NCBI GenBank assembly: GCA_019828565.1
Contig: JAHDYR010000024.1
Coordinates: forward strand, 1 to 64,000
DNA length: 64,000 nt
Direction: 5' to 3'
Source of the DNA: Carpediemonas membranifera
Taxonomy: Eukaryota > Fornicata
Part shown: in pieces, positions 10,380 to 20,488 of the stretch
Layout: the number at the start of each line of letters is the position of its first letter
Position numbering within the stretch: the stretch's first letter is position 1
Notes under the pieces: generated by a model
Told to the model about the DNA's origin: nothing
Databases searched by the model: none
Seen by the model: only the letters and a program-made list of their open reading frames with translations
Program-made: the position numbers and the translations under genes

Positions 10380-12060
10380 ATGCCATTTTCTCACCCTCAA
10401 TTTGGCATTGGCGTCATGAACGACGATCAGACATTTTTCAATGCAATGGGGTGGAGAAATCGATATCTGGATGGATCAAAGCTGTTTGAATGTGTCTGTG
10501 GGGACATCAGTAGCGAAACACGCAACGTCGGTTTTCCCTCGCCATCCCGACGTCACAAGTGCACCCGTACTGCACTGGCGCTGAAGAATACACGTGTCCT
10601 CATCGTGTTCGAGCCAACCTATGGGTTCGTTGCTGGAGATAGCAGGCAGTTTTCGATTGATGAATCTGTCTCCATTGGAGGGCACGCAGAACGCATTCGT
10701 CAGATCTTTGCGGCAATGCATAGCGAGTATACGGTTATCGAGACGGCCCAGTTCGAGAACGAGGACGATTTTGAGGCGAAAATCAAGGAATTCGGCAAGC
10801 TGTATGGTGACTATGAGACTTTTTTTCATTATCACTGGTCACTCGGACTCTGATGGTCGGTTTGTGGTCGATGCCCGCACGATACCAGCCATCTGGACAA
10901 CTGCCTTCGACTTCATCGAGGCAATTCTGAAGAATTATGAGAGTCATGTCTGCAAGTTCGCCCGAATCATGGGTGTGTATATTGCCGCCTGCCAGTCTTC
11001 CGCCCGTGACCCACGGCCGATCTTTCAGTTGTATTCTGGCAAGTTCAAGTTCACAATGCAACGGTGTGTGGTGCTTTTGACACCAGATGAGCTACCCGCC
11101 GTCGAACTTGCCGCCCATGACGCCACGTGGCTCATCAGAATCATGACTCAGCCAGATCACCTCCATGAGATCGCGCAATTCTGGTTCTGGATGTCCAAGC
11201 TCTCGTACATGAAGCGAAGAGTCATTATCGCAAGACCTGACGGTTGTGCAAAAGCGAAGATCGTATCGGAGGAAGACGCAAGACTCCCGCCGCGTTGTTA
11301 TCCTTTGCTTAACAAGGTTTACCGGCCTGCGTACCCGAACTTCGATTCCACTGCTAAGATCGTCGACTTTCGCTCTCTGCTCTTGATCAAGTCTGAACAC
11401 GAGTCATCTGTGGCCATTGAGTCTCACATCAACAATATGATTGAGAAGAAAGAGATTCCAATCGGCACCAGCGGTCAGCCACAGTCCTTCGTTGAGGAAA
11501 TTGTGAATGGGTTGAAGTCATGGAGGAAATACTCGACACACCGTGATGGCAGCTGTGTTGCGCACTGCTGTTGCATGATTAGGGACGGCCATTTCCGGGA
11601 TATGACCACCCTGACCCACAGAACAGATCTTGAGGCAGCCATGGCTTTGCGTGCCGAGCTGGTGGAAAGCCGGGTGAAGCGGACGGCTCTGACGGAGGAT
11701 TCCGCTAAGGCAGAACTGTTTTCCAAGATGGGCTGGCTTACCGATGATGCTGTGCGAGAGTTTTCCATGATCTACATGCGTAATGTCATCATGGTGTGCA
11801 ACAACGGTAATAATTCTACAGTGATATTGTTCACACATGGTCACCAGTTTTGGGGTTTGTACCCTTCTGGCGACTCAGCTGCTGATCGTTGTGAGAATTT
11901 CCAGGTGTTCTGTTCCAGACATGGCATTACCCACTTTATTCTGCTCCAGGACGACCATGCGGAACTTGTCAGTCTCCCAGAGGGTATCAAAAGAAAAGCG
12001 CAAATACAGGAAGGCGCTCCGTCATCCACAAGTAGACAAAAAGATGATGAGAGTGATTAA
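10380..12060 (+). CDS. Caspase-like plus OTU-like dual cysteine-protease protein
   Basis: The ATG at 10380 gives about 559 residues once one T is removed from the run at 10820-10826. The first half has a caspase/metacaspase layout: a hydrophobic strand (TRVLIVFEP), a helix, then FFIITGHSDSDG with a candidate catalytic His, and VYIAACQSSARD with a candidate catalytic Cys, in the usual order and spacing. The second half has RDGSCVAHC, like the OTU box D-G-[ND]-C, and later FTHGHQFWGL, which could supply the OTU His. OTU enzymes usually remove ubiquitin; metacaspases cut after Arg or Lys. The left copy at 1123 keeps the caspase-like part, and the gene at 18504-20488 keeps the OTU-like part. Family assignments are by motif only. 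Confidence 0.5.
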
Positions 12061-12507
12061 CAGTAAGTACAAGATAGAAGCAAAGAAAGTAGTGTAAAGA
12101 TCATTCTGGAAGCGCCTTCCACATATTCCTCAGCGGCCGCCAGCTGCTTTTTGCCGGTAGAGTTCCAGGCCATATCGTCCGGTCGGGTCTTCTGCCTGGG
12201 TACTACAGGAACGAACACTGTATCACAGCCACCCCACTCCAGTTCGATTCGAGCGTCTACTGGACTGATTTTTCGGTTTTAGTGTAAACAACTGGGTATT
12301 GTCTATAAAGCCAGCGCAAGGCTGCAGCACGGGAAACAAGCTCAGTCCGGGGTCAGAATCCAAGCACCATAAATTTCTTTTCTTTCTTTCTTTCTTTTCA
12401 AGGCTGCAGCATATCTCCTTTATATCTGGTCGAGTATGCGGCCTCATCTCTTCTTTGAAGGTGAATGCGATCATCCCATGGTAGTGAGGTGATTCGATAC
12501 TGGGCGG
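12061..12507. other. Intergenic stretch with TTTC microsatellite
   Basis: No gene is supported. It holds a (TTTC)n run at about 12375-12398. A segment at 12480-12498 (ATGGTAGTGAGGTGATTCGA) is also present at 7217-7237, downstream of the other kinase, so the two kinase 3' regions share sequence. Confidence 0.5.
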
Positions 12508-13760
12508 TTACATATCAATAATCAATGATAGATCACGATGAACCCTCCAAACTCGTCCTCTTCTCTTTGTGTGGGGGTTCATGATGCTTCTGTAATCTTG
12601 GTGGTGTGTCTTGCAAGTTATTGTTCGATTATCGTGAACCGGCATGCCACATGCAATGCATCGGCCAGCAAATCGGGTTTCTCGAAGTGCTTCAACGGTG
12701 AGTTTGGCGGCAGCGAGCGTTTCCTGAGAGATTGTCACCTGGTCGTTGATCATCAGTGGTGTTGATGCGAACGTTGCTGCTAGGGCGGCGATATCGTTGA
12801 GATGTTCAGCGCACATCAAAGCTGTTGGTCTATCCTCCGGATTATAGCTGAGCATCCCCATTGCAAGGTCATAAAGGCTCCTATACTGTGTCGGAGGGCT
12901 TCCTCTCGTGCAGAGAGTCGGATTGATCATCAAACCACGGGCTGCATTCTTCTTCTTGCTGTGTATCGTGATTTCGCGGCCGTAGAAGTACGCCATGTTA
13001 TATAGAGCGCCAATATGCTCGTCTGGGTTACTTGGCTTGCCACCATCCACTCTCACAGATCGAAATGGAGACTTATCCAGTCGCAATGCCATCATGAGGA
13101 CGATAACGCCGCAGGAAAAGATGTCGTATGCCGCATCAACTGTGTGCATGTTGGTGTTTCTGGTTGTGGTGTTCCTGGAAGCCTGGAAGGGGTTCAAATT
13201 CTGTGGTTCCCGCATAGCTACTGTACAATGCTTCGATTTCCGACTGAGTTCGTCGGCACGAAGCTCGGGGGGATAAAACCAGGTGTCCCTCTCATGTCTT
13301 GTCCCATATACCTGTTAATCCCAGTAGGAGCCTCTATTTTGATGGCAGAGCCGAAGTCAATGAGTAATCCACCGTCTTCTCGGTTGAAAAGGTAGTTGTC
13401 GGGCTTGATGTCGCCGTGGATGAATCCATTCTCATGCACATGGCTGAGAGCTAACAGTAAGTGCCGCAAGTAGCGACATTGATCCGGTACTGGTAGTGCC
13501 AGAACGTCTCGCCACGACATATGGTCAACAAAGCGAGTGGCAAACGCTTGATCGCTGTCAACAAAGCCCACATCGACGATTGTAACAATAAATGGGCTTT
13601 TCATTGCCTGAAGTATCGTCTTTTCGTGTGTCAGGCGAAGTGTCATACAGTTATCGACCTTGACGACAGTTTTGACCCCGCTAATGTCGGCAATGTACGT
13701 ATTACTGTAGTTAGTCTTGTGTAGTTGCGTCAAATCGGCAGCGGAGAGCTTAAAGACCAT
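12508..13760 (-). CDS. Serine/threonine protein kinase, complete motifs, one frame slip
   Basis: The first ATG is at 13760 (MVFKLSAADL). Kinase hallmarks are in order: VVKVD (Lys 34), HEKTIL, IHGDIKPDN (catalytic Asp 117), LIDFGSA (Asp 135), GTPGFIPPE, DIFSCGVIV and the EDRPTA arginine. All key residues for activity are present. The frame slips at the G-run 13266-13271 (plus strand), exactly in the PPE of the APE motif; one more base there links the two halves without any stop. The short N-lobe and GTPGF segment recall Cdc7-like kinases, but I do not assign a family. A C-terminal CGMP...C cluster follows the kinase domain. It is a paralog of the C-lobe gene at 7602-8487. Confidence 0.75.
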
Positions 13761-13838
13761 TTCCACAGACGTCTGTTGCAAAAATGACTTTAAAGTGCGT
13801 TTTTGGCAGATTTTGCAACAGACGTCTGTTGAAATTGG
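13756..13838. repeat. Inverted repeat over the kinase start codon
   Basis: A perfect 19-bp arm ACAGACGTCTGTTGCAAAA at 13765-13783 pairs with 13811-13829. With a few mismatches the match runs on into the first codons of the kinase. Within each arm CAGACGTCTG is itself a palindrome. It could be an operator-like site or a trace of an inverted duplication. Confidence 0.6.
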
Positions 13839-14258
13839 TTTTGAGTACGAATTGTGAAATTTTGAGTCTATCTGCTGAATCAGGAGGCCATTTTGAGTAA
13901 TCTAAGACTCACCTCGAACATGTGTCAAATCTGGCAAATCAGAAGTCAATAAAAAAAGGGCAGAGAGGAGGAAGCGACCCATAAGGCGTACTTATGGACC
14001 ATTTCCTCCCCCCAGCCCGATTTTTGAGTCTGAACTCCCAAGGAATAATTGTCCCTATGTTACTTTTTTCTAGCAGGATTTAAAGCTCAAAACTACGCAT
14101 GAGTAGTCCTCATGTGTAGGCATGTATTCAACCTCATTTATAGATTATGAATACAGCTCGTTGTTGATTTTTTTTTCTTACCGAGTCGAAATGCTAGGGG
14201 AAAGCCCGAGGAAATTCCCCTACCCAATAAGGGAAATTCCTGAACCCTGGACAGTATG
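13839..14258. other. AT-rich intergenic stretch
   Basis: No gene seen. It has short imperfect hairpins (GAGGAAGCG...TTTCCTCC near 13980-14010 and GGAAATTCC copies near 14212-14240) and a poly-T stretch near 14170. Confidence 0.4.
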
Positions 14259-14560
14259 AAATCATCCTTTAGTGACGGGCATTCTCCTCTGCATTGCCGA
14301 GAAAAAGAGTTGATGTTGATTAGATGGTGACGAATGCATTACCGGACATTTGACGCGCACAACCTGCTTAATACTGCATAAAAGCATCGCTGATCGCTTT
14401 CTCTTCTGTTCTTCAACGCCCAAGGAGCGGCTTCCAGGTCGGCAACCGTTGCCGACCTGGACCCGTGCAGTTTATGCTTTTTCGGCCAACCGACGAAGTC
14501 AAGCTTGGCCAAGACACATACTGTGTACAAGGACCCTGGCAGGCTAGTTACGCCGCTCAG
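14259..14560 (+). repeat. 302-bp repeat, copy A
   Basis: It starts AAATCATCCTTTAGTGACGG and ends GTTACGCCGCTCAG. Near-identical copies are at 15356-15657 and, inverted, at 23012-23313; a 220-bp truncated copy is at 18101-18320. It holds a 27-bp palindrome at 14434-14460 (CCAGGTCGGCAAC, one C, GTTGCCGACCTGG). It has a TATA-like TGCATAAAAG in the middle. No TG...CA ends. Confidence 0.85.
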
Positions 14561-14591
14561 CCTCTGCATCCAGTTGATAATCACTCGCCAT

Positions 14592-15188
14592 TTACTTCTG
14601 GTGCTTTTCCTGCTCTCTCTTCTCCATCACGTCGTCATACTCGGCCCTCGTCAGCCTCACAGTTGTCATCCCGGCATCACGGATGTGCTCAAAGGCCTCA
14701 ACGGGCAGCTTCGGCATCCCGTCCTCGCTGTCGCTGCTGCTGCCCAAGTCTGACTCGCTCTCGTGATAGCGGCGAAGGCGAATGCGTCTGCTGGGCACCC
14801 TGGTCTTCATAGAGTCATAGATCGGAGCGAGCCCACTTCCATTGGCCCCGCTACGGACACCCTCATCGGTATCTCTCTCAGACATATCACACTCAACCTG
14901 TTGTGACTGAAGAAATGACAGGTTGTCGACGAGGCTATCCTCGGCATCGCTGTCTGAACTCTCCTCATCCTCCCACTCTCCTTCCAGCATCTCCAACCCG
15001 GCCTCATCGTCAAACTCGCCCTCCACTGCGGTCTCCGGCATCTCTGCCTCGCCAGCTGTCTCGTCAAACAGCGCCTCATCGTCAGACTCACCCTCCCCCG
15101 TGTCGACCCCCATCGGGATTACGCTGGTCGTGGAGCTGGACCATCCTCATCCTGAGCTTTTTGTAAAGCCACCAGGTCGGCAGAGCTT
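14592..15188 (-). pseudogene. Truncated 3' copy of the gene at 21619-22980
   Basis: About 170 codons match the C-terminal third of the protein at 21619-22980 almost residue for residue (acidic GEGESDDEALFDE start, conserved HIRDAGMTTVRL end, same stop). The DNA match continues upstream to about 15188, with a deletion of about 20 bp. The 5' two thirds of the gene are missing, so this is a fragment carried with repeat copy A as one inverted duplication. Confidence 0.8.
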
Positions 15189-15195
15189 AAGGTAA

Positions 15196-15250
15196 TCCTG
15201 GCGCCCTCATCCTGGCGCCTCATCCCTGGCGCCGTCATCCCTGGCGTCCT
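15196..15250. repeat. Short tandem repeat
   Basis: Four degenerate units of ATCCCTGGCGCC(TC) type in a row, at the break of the duplicated segment. Confidence 0.6.
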
Positions 15251-15253
15251 CTC

Positions 15254-15657
15254 CCTCATAAATCTGAATCATCTTCTTGTCTTGCTCCCGATGTTGTCAT
15301 TGCTGTTTTCGTGTCCACAAGCATTCCAGTCTCATTATAATGTTTATTCAGTACCAAATCATCCTTTAGTGACGGGCATTCTCCTCTGCATTGCCGAGAA
15401 AAAGAGTTGATGTTGATTAGATGGTGACGAATGCATTACCGGACATTTGACGCGCACAACCTGCTTAATACTGCATAAAAGCATCGCTGATCGCTTTCTC
15501 TTCTGTTCTTCAACGCCCAAGGAGCGGCTTCCAGGTCGGCAACCGTTGCCGACCTGGACCCGTGCAGTTTATGCTTTTTCGGCCAACCGACGAAGTCAAG
15601 CTTGGCCAAGACACATACTGCGTACAAGGACCCTGGCAGGCTAGTTACGCTGCTCAG
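15254..15657 (+). repeat. 302-bp repeat, copy B, with 102-bp shared leader
   Basis: The 302-bp unit is at 15356-15657. The preceding 102 bp (CATAAATCTGAATCATC...) are shared only with copy C. The palindrome is at 15531-15557 with central C. The repeat ends three bases before the ATG of the gene at 15661, so it probably supplies that gene's promoter and leader. Confidence 0.85.
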
Positions 15658-15660
15658 ACT

Positions 15661-16548
15661 ATGTCTAGAGACGTTCGGCTGGGCTCTGCACGGATGGAAA
15701 TGAACACTATCACGTCAAGCACCCAACAGCAAGAGACAACGGCTTTTAAGGAAGCTTTTGAGCTCTTTATGGACAAGTACTCGCTATTCACAATCAGTAG
15801 GCTTAACGAGGGCGAGAATAACGGTAACACAGCCAAAATCAGGGCCGATGTCCGCAGCTCGTTCTTTTCCGCTTGGCTATGCACTCAGTGTGGCAGTAAG
15901 TGGATGATGGAGAGAACGAACAGCCTTCTTGTGTCGTTCTCGGGCTCTGTGGCAGTCGACATTCAGACGACAGTCTTCGCAGGTTTCGGTGCTGGTGATC
16001 CGTCGTCAATGTCGATCGACACCACCCTCGCACTGCTCAAAGACGTGCAGGACTTGGTTGTTTGGTGTGACATTGCTGCTAAGGTGAGGCGCATGAGACT
16101 ACCGAGCGACAAGGTCAGGAAGGCGTGCATTACCATCGCACCGACGAGTGTGGCCAAGAGGGCTTACGCAATCGTCAGCCATCCTACTGCTTTCACGGTC
16201 TGGTGGGAGCACTATGCCCTTCGCAAGATTTCTCCTGAAGTCTTCAAGGACTTTATTGACTGGGCCAACTTTACGAGCACAGCCGATCTCGTCACTGGAG
16301 AGGTGACTGCTGTTCAGCTCACTGACACTGTGATGCACTATGCCATAGACTCTATCTCCAAGTTTGAGTCCGGCTATCACCTCACCAAGTGGGAGGAGCC
16401 GTGGGTGACCAGAACTTGGCAGAAACCGTGCGAGGCGACTGCAGACGCCAAACAAAAACAATCTGGTCGAAAACAAAACTACTCGCAGCTGGTATTGTCC
16501 GCAGCCTTCGCCTCAGGCTCGAAAGCTGTTGGAGCAGTTTACCCGTAG
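15661..16548 (+). CDS. Unknown protein of 295 residues downstream of repeat B
   Basis: I start at the ATG at 15661 (MSRDVRLGSARM), directly after the repeat; an upstream in-frame ATG lies inside the repeat and is not needed. One intact frame. Visible: a helical N-terminal region, an ADVRSSFFSAWLCTQCGSKW segment with a single CxxC, and a Trp-rich middle (FTVWWEHYAL). No transmembrane segment or catalytic motif that I recognise. It converges on the gene at 16598-17872, only 49 bp away. The pair sits between direct repeats B and C. Confidence 0.6.
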   Translation: MSRDVRLGSARMEMNTITSSTQQQETTAFKEAFELFMDKYSLFTISRLNEGENNGNTAKIRADVRSSFFSAWLCTQCGSKWMMERTNSLLVSFSGSVAVDIQTTVFAGFGAGDPSSMSIDTTLALLKDVQDLVVWCDIAAKVRRMRLPSDKVRKACITIAPTSVAKRAYAIVSHPTAFTVWWEHYALRKISPEVFKDFIDWANFTSTADLVTGEVTAVQLTDTVMHYAIDSISKFESGYHLTKWEEPWVTRTWQKPCEATADAKQKQSGRKQNYSQLVLSAAFASGSKAVGAVYP

Positions 16549-16597
16549 CTCCTTTACTCGGTTTGGTAAGTAACACTGATAAATCAATGGATATAGT

Positions 16598-17872
16598 TTA
16601 CTCGTCAGGCTCTTCGACCTGAGGAACTGCCCCAGTTGAGACAACTTCCTCATCAGCTGTTCCAATCGCCTTATAAATGACAACTCTTCTGTCATCGCCC
16701 TCAAACTTCTTCTGGATGAGCGTGGTGAGGGACGAGTCATCCTCGGCAGGGGTGTCAAGCAAAAGATTCTTCAGACCAACATCCATGACAACGTTGGTGT
16801 AAGCGATGGTGTCAGGCAGACAGTGGCTCGAGAGCAGGTCCCAGAAGAGATTGGGGAAGAGAATCATGTATCTCACCACGAGAATATAGTGTCGCGTGAC
16901 GGTCCCAGGGTCGATGAACAACATCGTTGCCATGGAGTCACAAATCGACTTGACCATGCCGGCGTACGTCGCCCTGTAATTCCACACCTTCCGAGTTCCA
17001 TCGATAAGTTCTCTGGTGGGTCGCATCAAGGCCTCGCTAACCCTAGCCTGCAGTACCTCCAGCTGCTCGGTCGGGACGATGCAGTCGTCGATGGCCACAC
17101 CGTCATTCTCCAGCTCATTGTAGAGCTCCATCTGATATGCCACCCATGCGATGTTGCAGATGCGCTCGACACTCTGGACCCTCTCATTCCGAATGACCGA
17201 CTTCAGGTCTGACTTGGATATAAACTTCAGCTCCCTGGCGCCGGCTGCCTCAAGCTTGGTGGAACTAGCCCACGAGCTTAGGAACTGCTCCACATCAATC
17301 TCACTGGTAAGGAAAGGAAGCTTGCGCTTCGGCGCCTTGGCGCGGGCAGTGGGAGTTATGGCGGATGCGGATGCACCAGTGTCGGCGATGGCCACAGACG
17401 AGCTACCAACAGAGCCAGAAGAAGCTGACTCGGCGAGGGACATGGAAGGGACAGCCGAGCGGGTGCCAGAGCACGGGTCATCCGCTGAAAGCTGTCTGGC
17501 AGCAGAACCGGTGGGAGATGGGCCGGCGAGGGATGTAGCGGCGTCGCCAGCTGCGCGCCTGGCTGCGCGCAGGGCTCGGTCTGAAGGCTTGGCAGGATAA
17601 TCGACTTGCTCTGCGCAATCGGCGGAGCGAACGCGCTTCTCAGCAGGTTGCGGAGCTGCCTTGCGCACAATGGGCTCATCGCGTTCCTCGAACACGTTAG
17701 AGGCTGGAGCAAGCTCAAGAGCGGCGAGAAAGAGCTCCTCGGCACGTCCACGGGCGGAATCGTTGAAACGGTTGACAACGAGGACCGATTTCTCAGATAA
17801 CTTGTCCCGTCGCATACGATAGGACGTACCAGTGAGGCAGTGAAGCTCCTGAAGCATGTAATTGCTTTCCAT
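16598..17872 (-). CDS. Unknown protein of 424 residues with an Ala/Ser-rich linker
   Basis: Intact frame from the ATG at 17872 (MESNYMLQEL). Residues 1-70 are helical; 70-185 form a low-complexity Ala/Ser/Pro/Arg linker; the rest (about 190-424) is a folded-looking helical domain with ELKFISKSDLKSVIRNERVQ and WNYRATYAGMVKSICDSMA, ending in an acidic tail. The layout (short head, flexible linker, helical domain) would suit a structural or adaptor protein. No family recognised. It shares a cassette with the convergent gene at 15661. Confidence 0.6.
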   Translation of the reverse strand: MESNYMLQELHCLTGTSYRMRRDKLSEKSVLVVNRFNDSARGRAEELFLAALELAPASNVFEERDEPIVRKAAPQPAEKRVRSADCAEQVDYPAKPSDRALRAARRAAGDAATSLAGPSPTGSAARQLSADDPCSGTRSAVPSMSLAESASSGSVGSSSVAIADTGASASAITPTARAKAPKRKLPFLTSEIDVEQFLSSWASSTKLEAAGARELKFISKSDLKSVIRNERVQSVERICNIAWVAYQMELYNELENDGVAIDDCIVPTEQLEVLQARVSEALMRPTRELIDGTRKVWNYRATYAGMVKSICDSMATMLFIDPGTVTRHYILVVRYMILFPNLFWDLLSSHCLPDTIAYTNVVMDVGLKNLLLDTPAEDDSSLTTLIQKKFEGDDRRVVIYKAIGTADEEVVSTGAVPQVEEPDE

Positions 17873-17998
17873 GTCGATTCCAGTAATGCGCGAAGAACAA
17901 GAACCTTGGGAACAACCATGGGAGCACCAGACGTACTGTTTACGAAGGAAGATGGCAGGCCAGGGTCCCCGGTCGATTCACCATGGCCTCTTCAGCGT

Positions 17999-18320
17999 CC
18001 TCATAAATCTGAATCATCTTCTTGTCTTGCTCCCGATGTTGTCATTGCTGTTTTCGTGTCCACAAGCATTCCAGTCTCATTATAATGTTTATTCAGTACC
18101 AAATCATCCTTTAGTGACGGGCATTCTCCTCTGCATTGCCGAGAAAAAGAGTTGATGTTGATTAGATGGTGACGAATGCATTACCGGACATTTGACGCGC
18201 ACAACCTGCTTAATACTGCATAAAAGCATCGCTGATCGCTTTCTCTTCTGTTCTTCAACGCCCAAGGAGCGGCTTCCAGGTCGGCAACGGTTGCCGACCT
18301 GGACCCGTGCAGTTTATGCT
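17999..18320 (+). repeat. 302-bp repeat, copy C, truncated
   Basis: It has the 102-bp leader (17999-18100) and the first 220 bp of the unit (18101-18320), then stops at TTTATGCT. Its palindrome (18276-18302) has the central base G where the other copies, read in the same direction, have C. The following 18321-18503 is AT-rich with no gene. Confidence 0.85.
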
Positions 18321-18503
18321 CGCAACCAAAGTTGGTCACAGTTTCAATGATACGTGTTAACAATGCAACATAGACGGGTAAACACTGGTGTGAACTAATA
18401 TATCCTCGCTAATTCACGTGACGTGAGTGATGTTGCACTTGTGACTATGAACAGACTCCTAGTTAATAGTACCGATCAAATTACCGAATACTTCATGTCA
18501 TAT

Positions 18504-20488
18504 TTAGTTCTTACGTCTCCTAATCTTCACCTGGGTCGGCTTTGAGACCTTCCGCAAAGTTGCATGTCGACCCATCAACTGTATCACGTAGTTGATGTCG
18601 AGCCTGGCGCACTCCGCCCTAAAACTCTCCAGCGCTCTACTCTGATCGCCATCGAAGGGACGCCGCACTGTCAATGCATTGCCCTTCTCGTTACGGTAAA
18701 TGTGCGTGATCATCTTCTCATCAATGTTGACAAGCATGGTCGGCTTCCCTGTCATCGAAGTCCACACTCTGATTGCTTCAACGCATGCCCATCTCGTCAC
18801 TGTCCCGTCACTATTGACGTGCCCAGGAAACAGCTCATCCAGAAGCTCTATCTCTGTCATCTTTGAGAATACGGCCATGGTCCTTGCGTGGGCGAGGAGC
18901 GTCTGGCGGTAAGCTGTCGCCTCATCCTCAGCCTTGAGCTTCTGCGACAAGGGCAATTTGCGTCTGAACGCAGTAAATGTTCTCAGACCCGACATCATCA
19001 TCAGGCAGTGAATGATGCAGTTCCCATAACCCAGGGTCGGATACGTAGGCCAACCTGAACTCGGAAGCCTTGTCGTGATGATCATGTCGAATGCCACAGT
19101 TCGGTTGTAGCGGGTTGGGTCAGACCTGGCGTTGACCACTCTTCCGCTCTCCTCGGTTTCACCCTCCTCCTCTGCCCCACCCTCCTCGTCTGACTCGGCC
19201 TTCTCTTCCTCCTGCTCCTCCTCTGACTTACTCTTGGCCGGAGAGTGCTGTGCGATGATATCCTTCATCTCAGGCGTAAAGTTGAGGTCTATGGGGTCTG
19301 CCAGGTCATTCGGAGCGGTTGCTTGTGCAGACGCTGAGCAAACATCCTCGTCGTCGCCGGAGTTGCCGCCCTCGAGGTCGCCAAAGTGCAGCTCCTCCAT
19401 CAACTCATCCGCCACTGGCTCCTCTTCCTCCTCTGACTCGACCTCCTCCACTGGCTCCTCTTCCTCCTCTGACTCGACCTCCTCCACTGGCTCCTCTTCC
19501 TCCTCTGACTCCTCCTCCGAGTCCTCTGGCCTGGCCTTCTCGGGCGTGATGATGAGGGCCTTGCGCTTCACAGACATGGCTGCCTGCGCCTCGTCCGTAT
19601 CGCGTCGGGGACAGGAAGTCCTGGAGACTGTGCCAGACTGTGGCGGGATGGGGCTGCATGGGAGTGATGCATCCATGGACTTGTCAGCGTCATAGGCTGC
19701 CTCTCGCTCAGCCTGCTGCTGCAGAAGGCGTCGATGCAGCGTGATGACTTCCTCACTCTTTGCCGTCAAGCTCTTCCTCAACTGCTTGACTCTCTTCTTG
19801 TATCCTCGAACAATTTTGTGATAGTAATCGATGATAGCGCCAGTACCTGGGGGGAGCAGGGGCGTACCTTCTCCCGCGGGGGTCTCCAACCATTCCAGGG
19901 CGATGATGTACTCTTCGAAGTACGAGCGGCAGGAGTGCTTCATGTAAGCAAGGTCTGCCTCCTTGCTGCGCACCCTGGCAACCATTGCTGTGACATGGTC
20001 GCGCACAAGCGCGTTGGTGGATGTCGCGTTGCGCCACGCCCGAACCTTGACACTCAGCGCCTCTTTTTCGATACGCGCGCCCTCATTCTCCTTGGCATAC
20101 TCAGCCCTCTTGGAGTTCTTGAAGGCTGTGACAGCGGCCGACTCAAACGCCTTCATCTCCTTCTCCGTGAAGATTGCCTCGATGTTCTCGTTCGAGGTCT
20201 TATCCTGCACCTGCTGAGACAGCAATGCCTCGAGTTCTGCCTTCTTCTCGCCCTGAATCTCGAAATATGAGCACAGGTGGTTAAAGTTGATCCCTATATA
20301 AACATTTGCACCAATTACGTACCGTTCTTGACGACTATATCGAAGATATCGTTCTCGTCGAGCAATTTGTCCCGAAGAACGGCACTCTTCGCCTTGTTTG
20401 TCTTCTTCTCCTTGAATTCGGTGATAACGGCCTCAATCACATCATCTGAGGTGCTCTCGATCCACTCGTGAAGGAATTCGAACGTCAT
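18504..20488 (-). CDS. Delta-family coiled-coil acidic protein with OTU-like C-terminal domain
   Basis: The first exon would start at the ATG at 20488 (MTFEFLHEWIES). The frame meets a stop after NGT, but a GTACGT...TATAG stretch of 29 nt (20294-20322) joins it in frame to the long downstream frame. Without splicing the first ATG would be at MKAFESAAV. The protein has a charged coiled coil, an Arg/Lys-rich helix, three tandem acidic repeats (EEEEEPVEEVES type), the TPEMKDIIAQHS motif shared with the gene at 4631-6267, and a last domain of about 200 residues. That domain begins GYGNCIIHC, like an OTU Cys box, and aligns loosely with the second half of the protein at 10380-12060 (both end near INYVIQL/ITHFILL). 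A deubiquitinase-like role is inferred. Confidence 0.55.
20294..20322 (-). other. Candidate 29-nt spliceosomal intron
   Basis: It begins GTACGTAA and ends TTATATAG on the minus strand. Removing it keeps the frame and takes out an in-frame stop. It is very short for a spliceosomal intron, and the alternative is two separate ORFs. Confidence 0.3.

Noticed and set aside
19132-19695. Long Ser-rich plus-strand ORF
   Set aside because: It is the antisense of the acidic repeat region of the delta protein.
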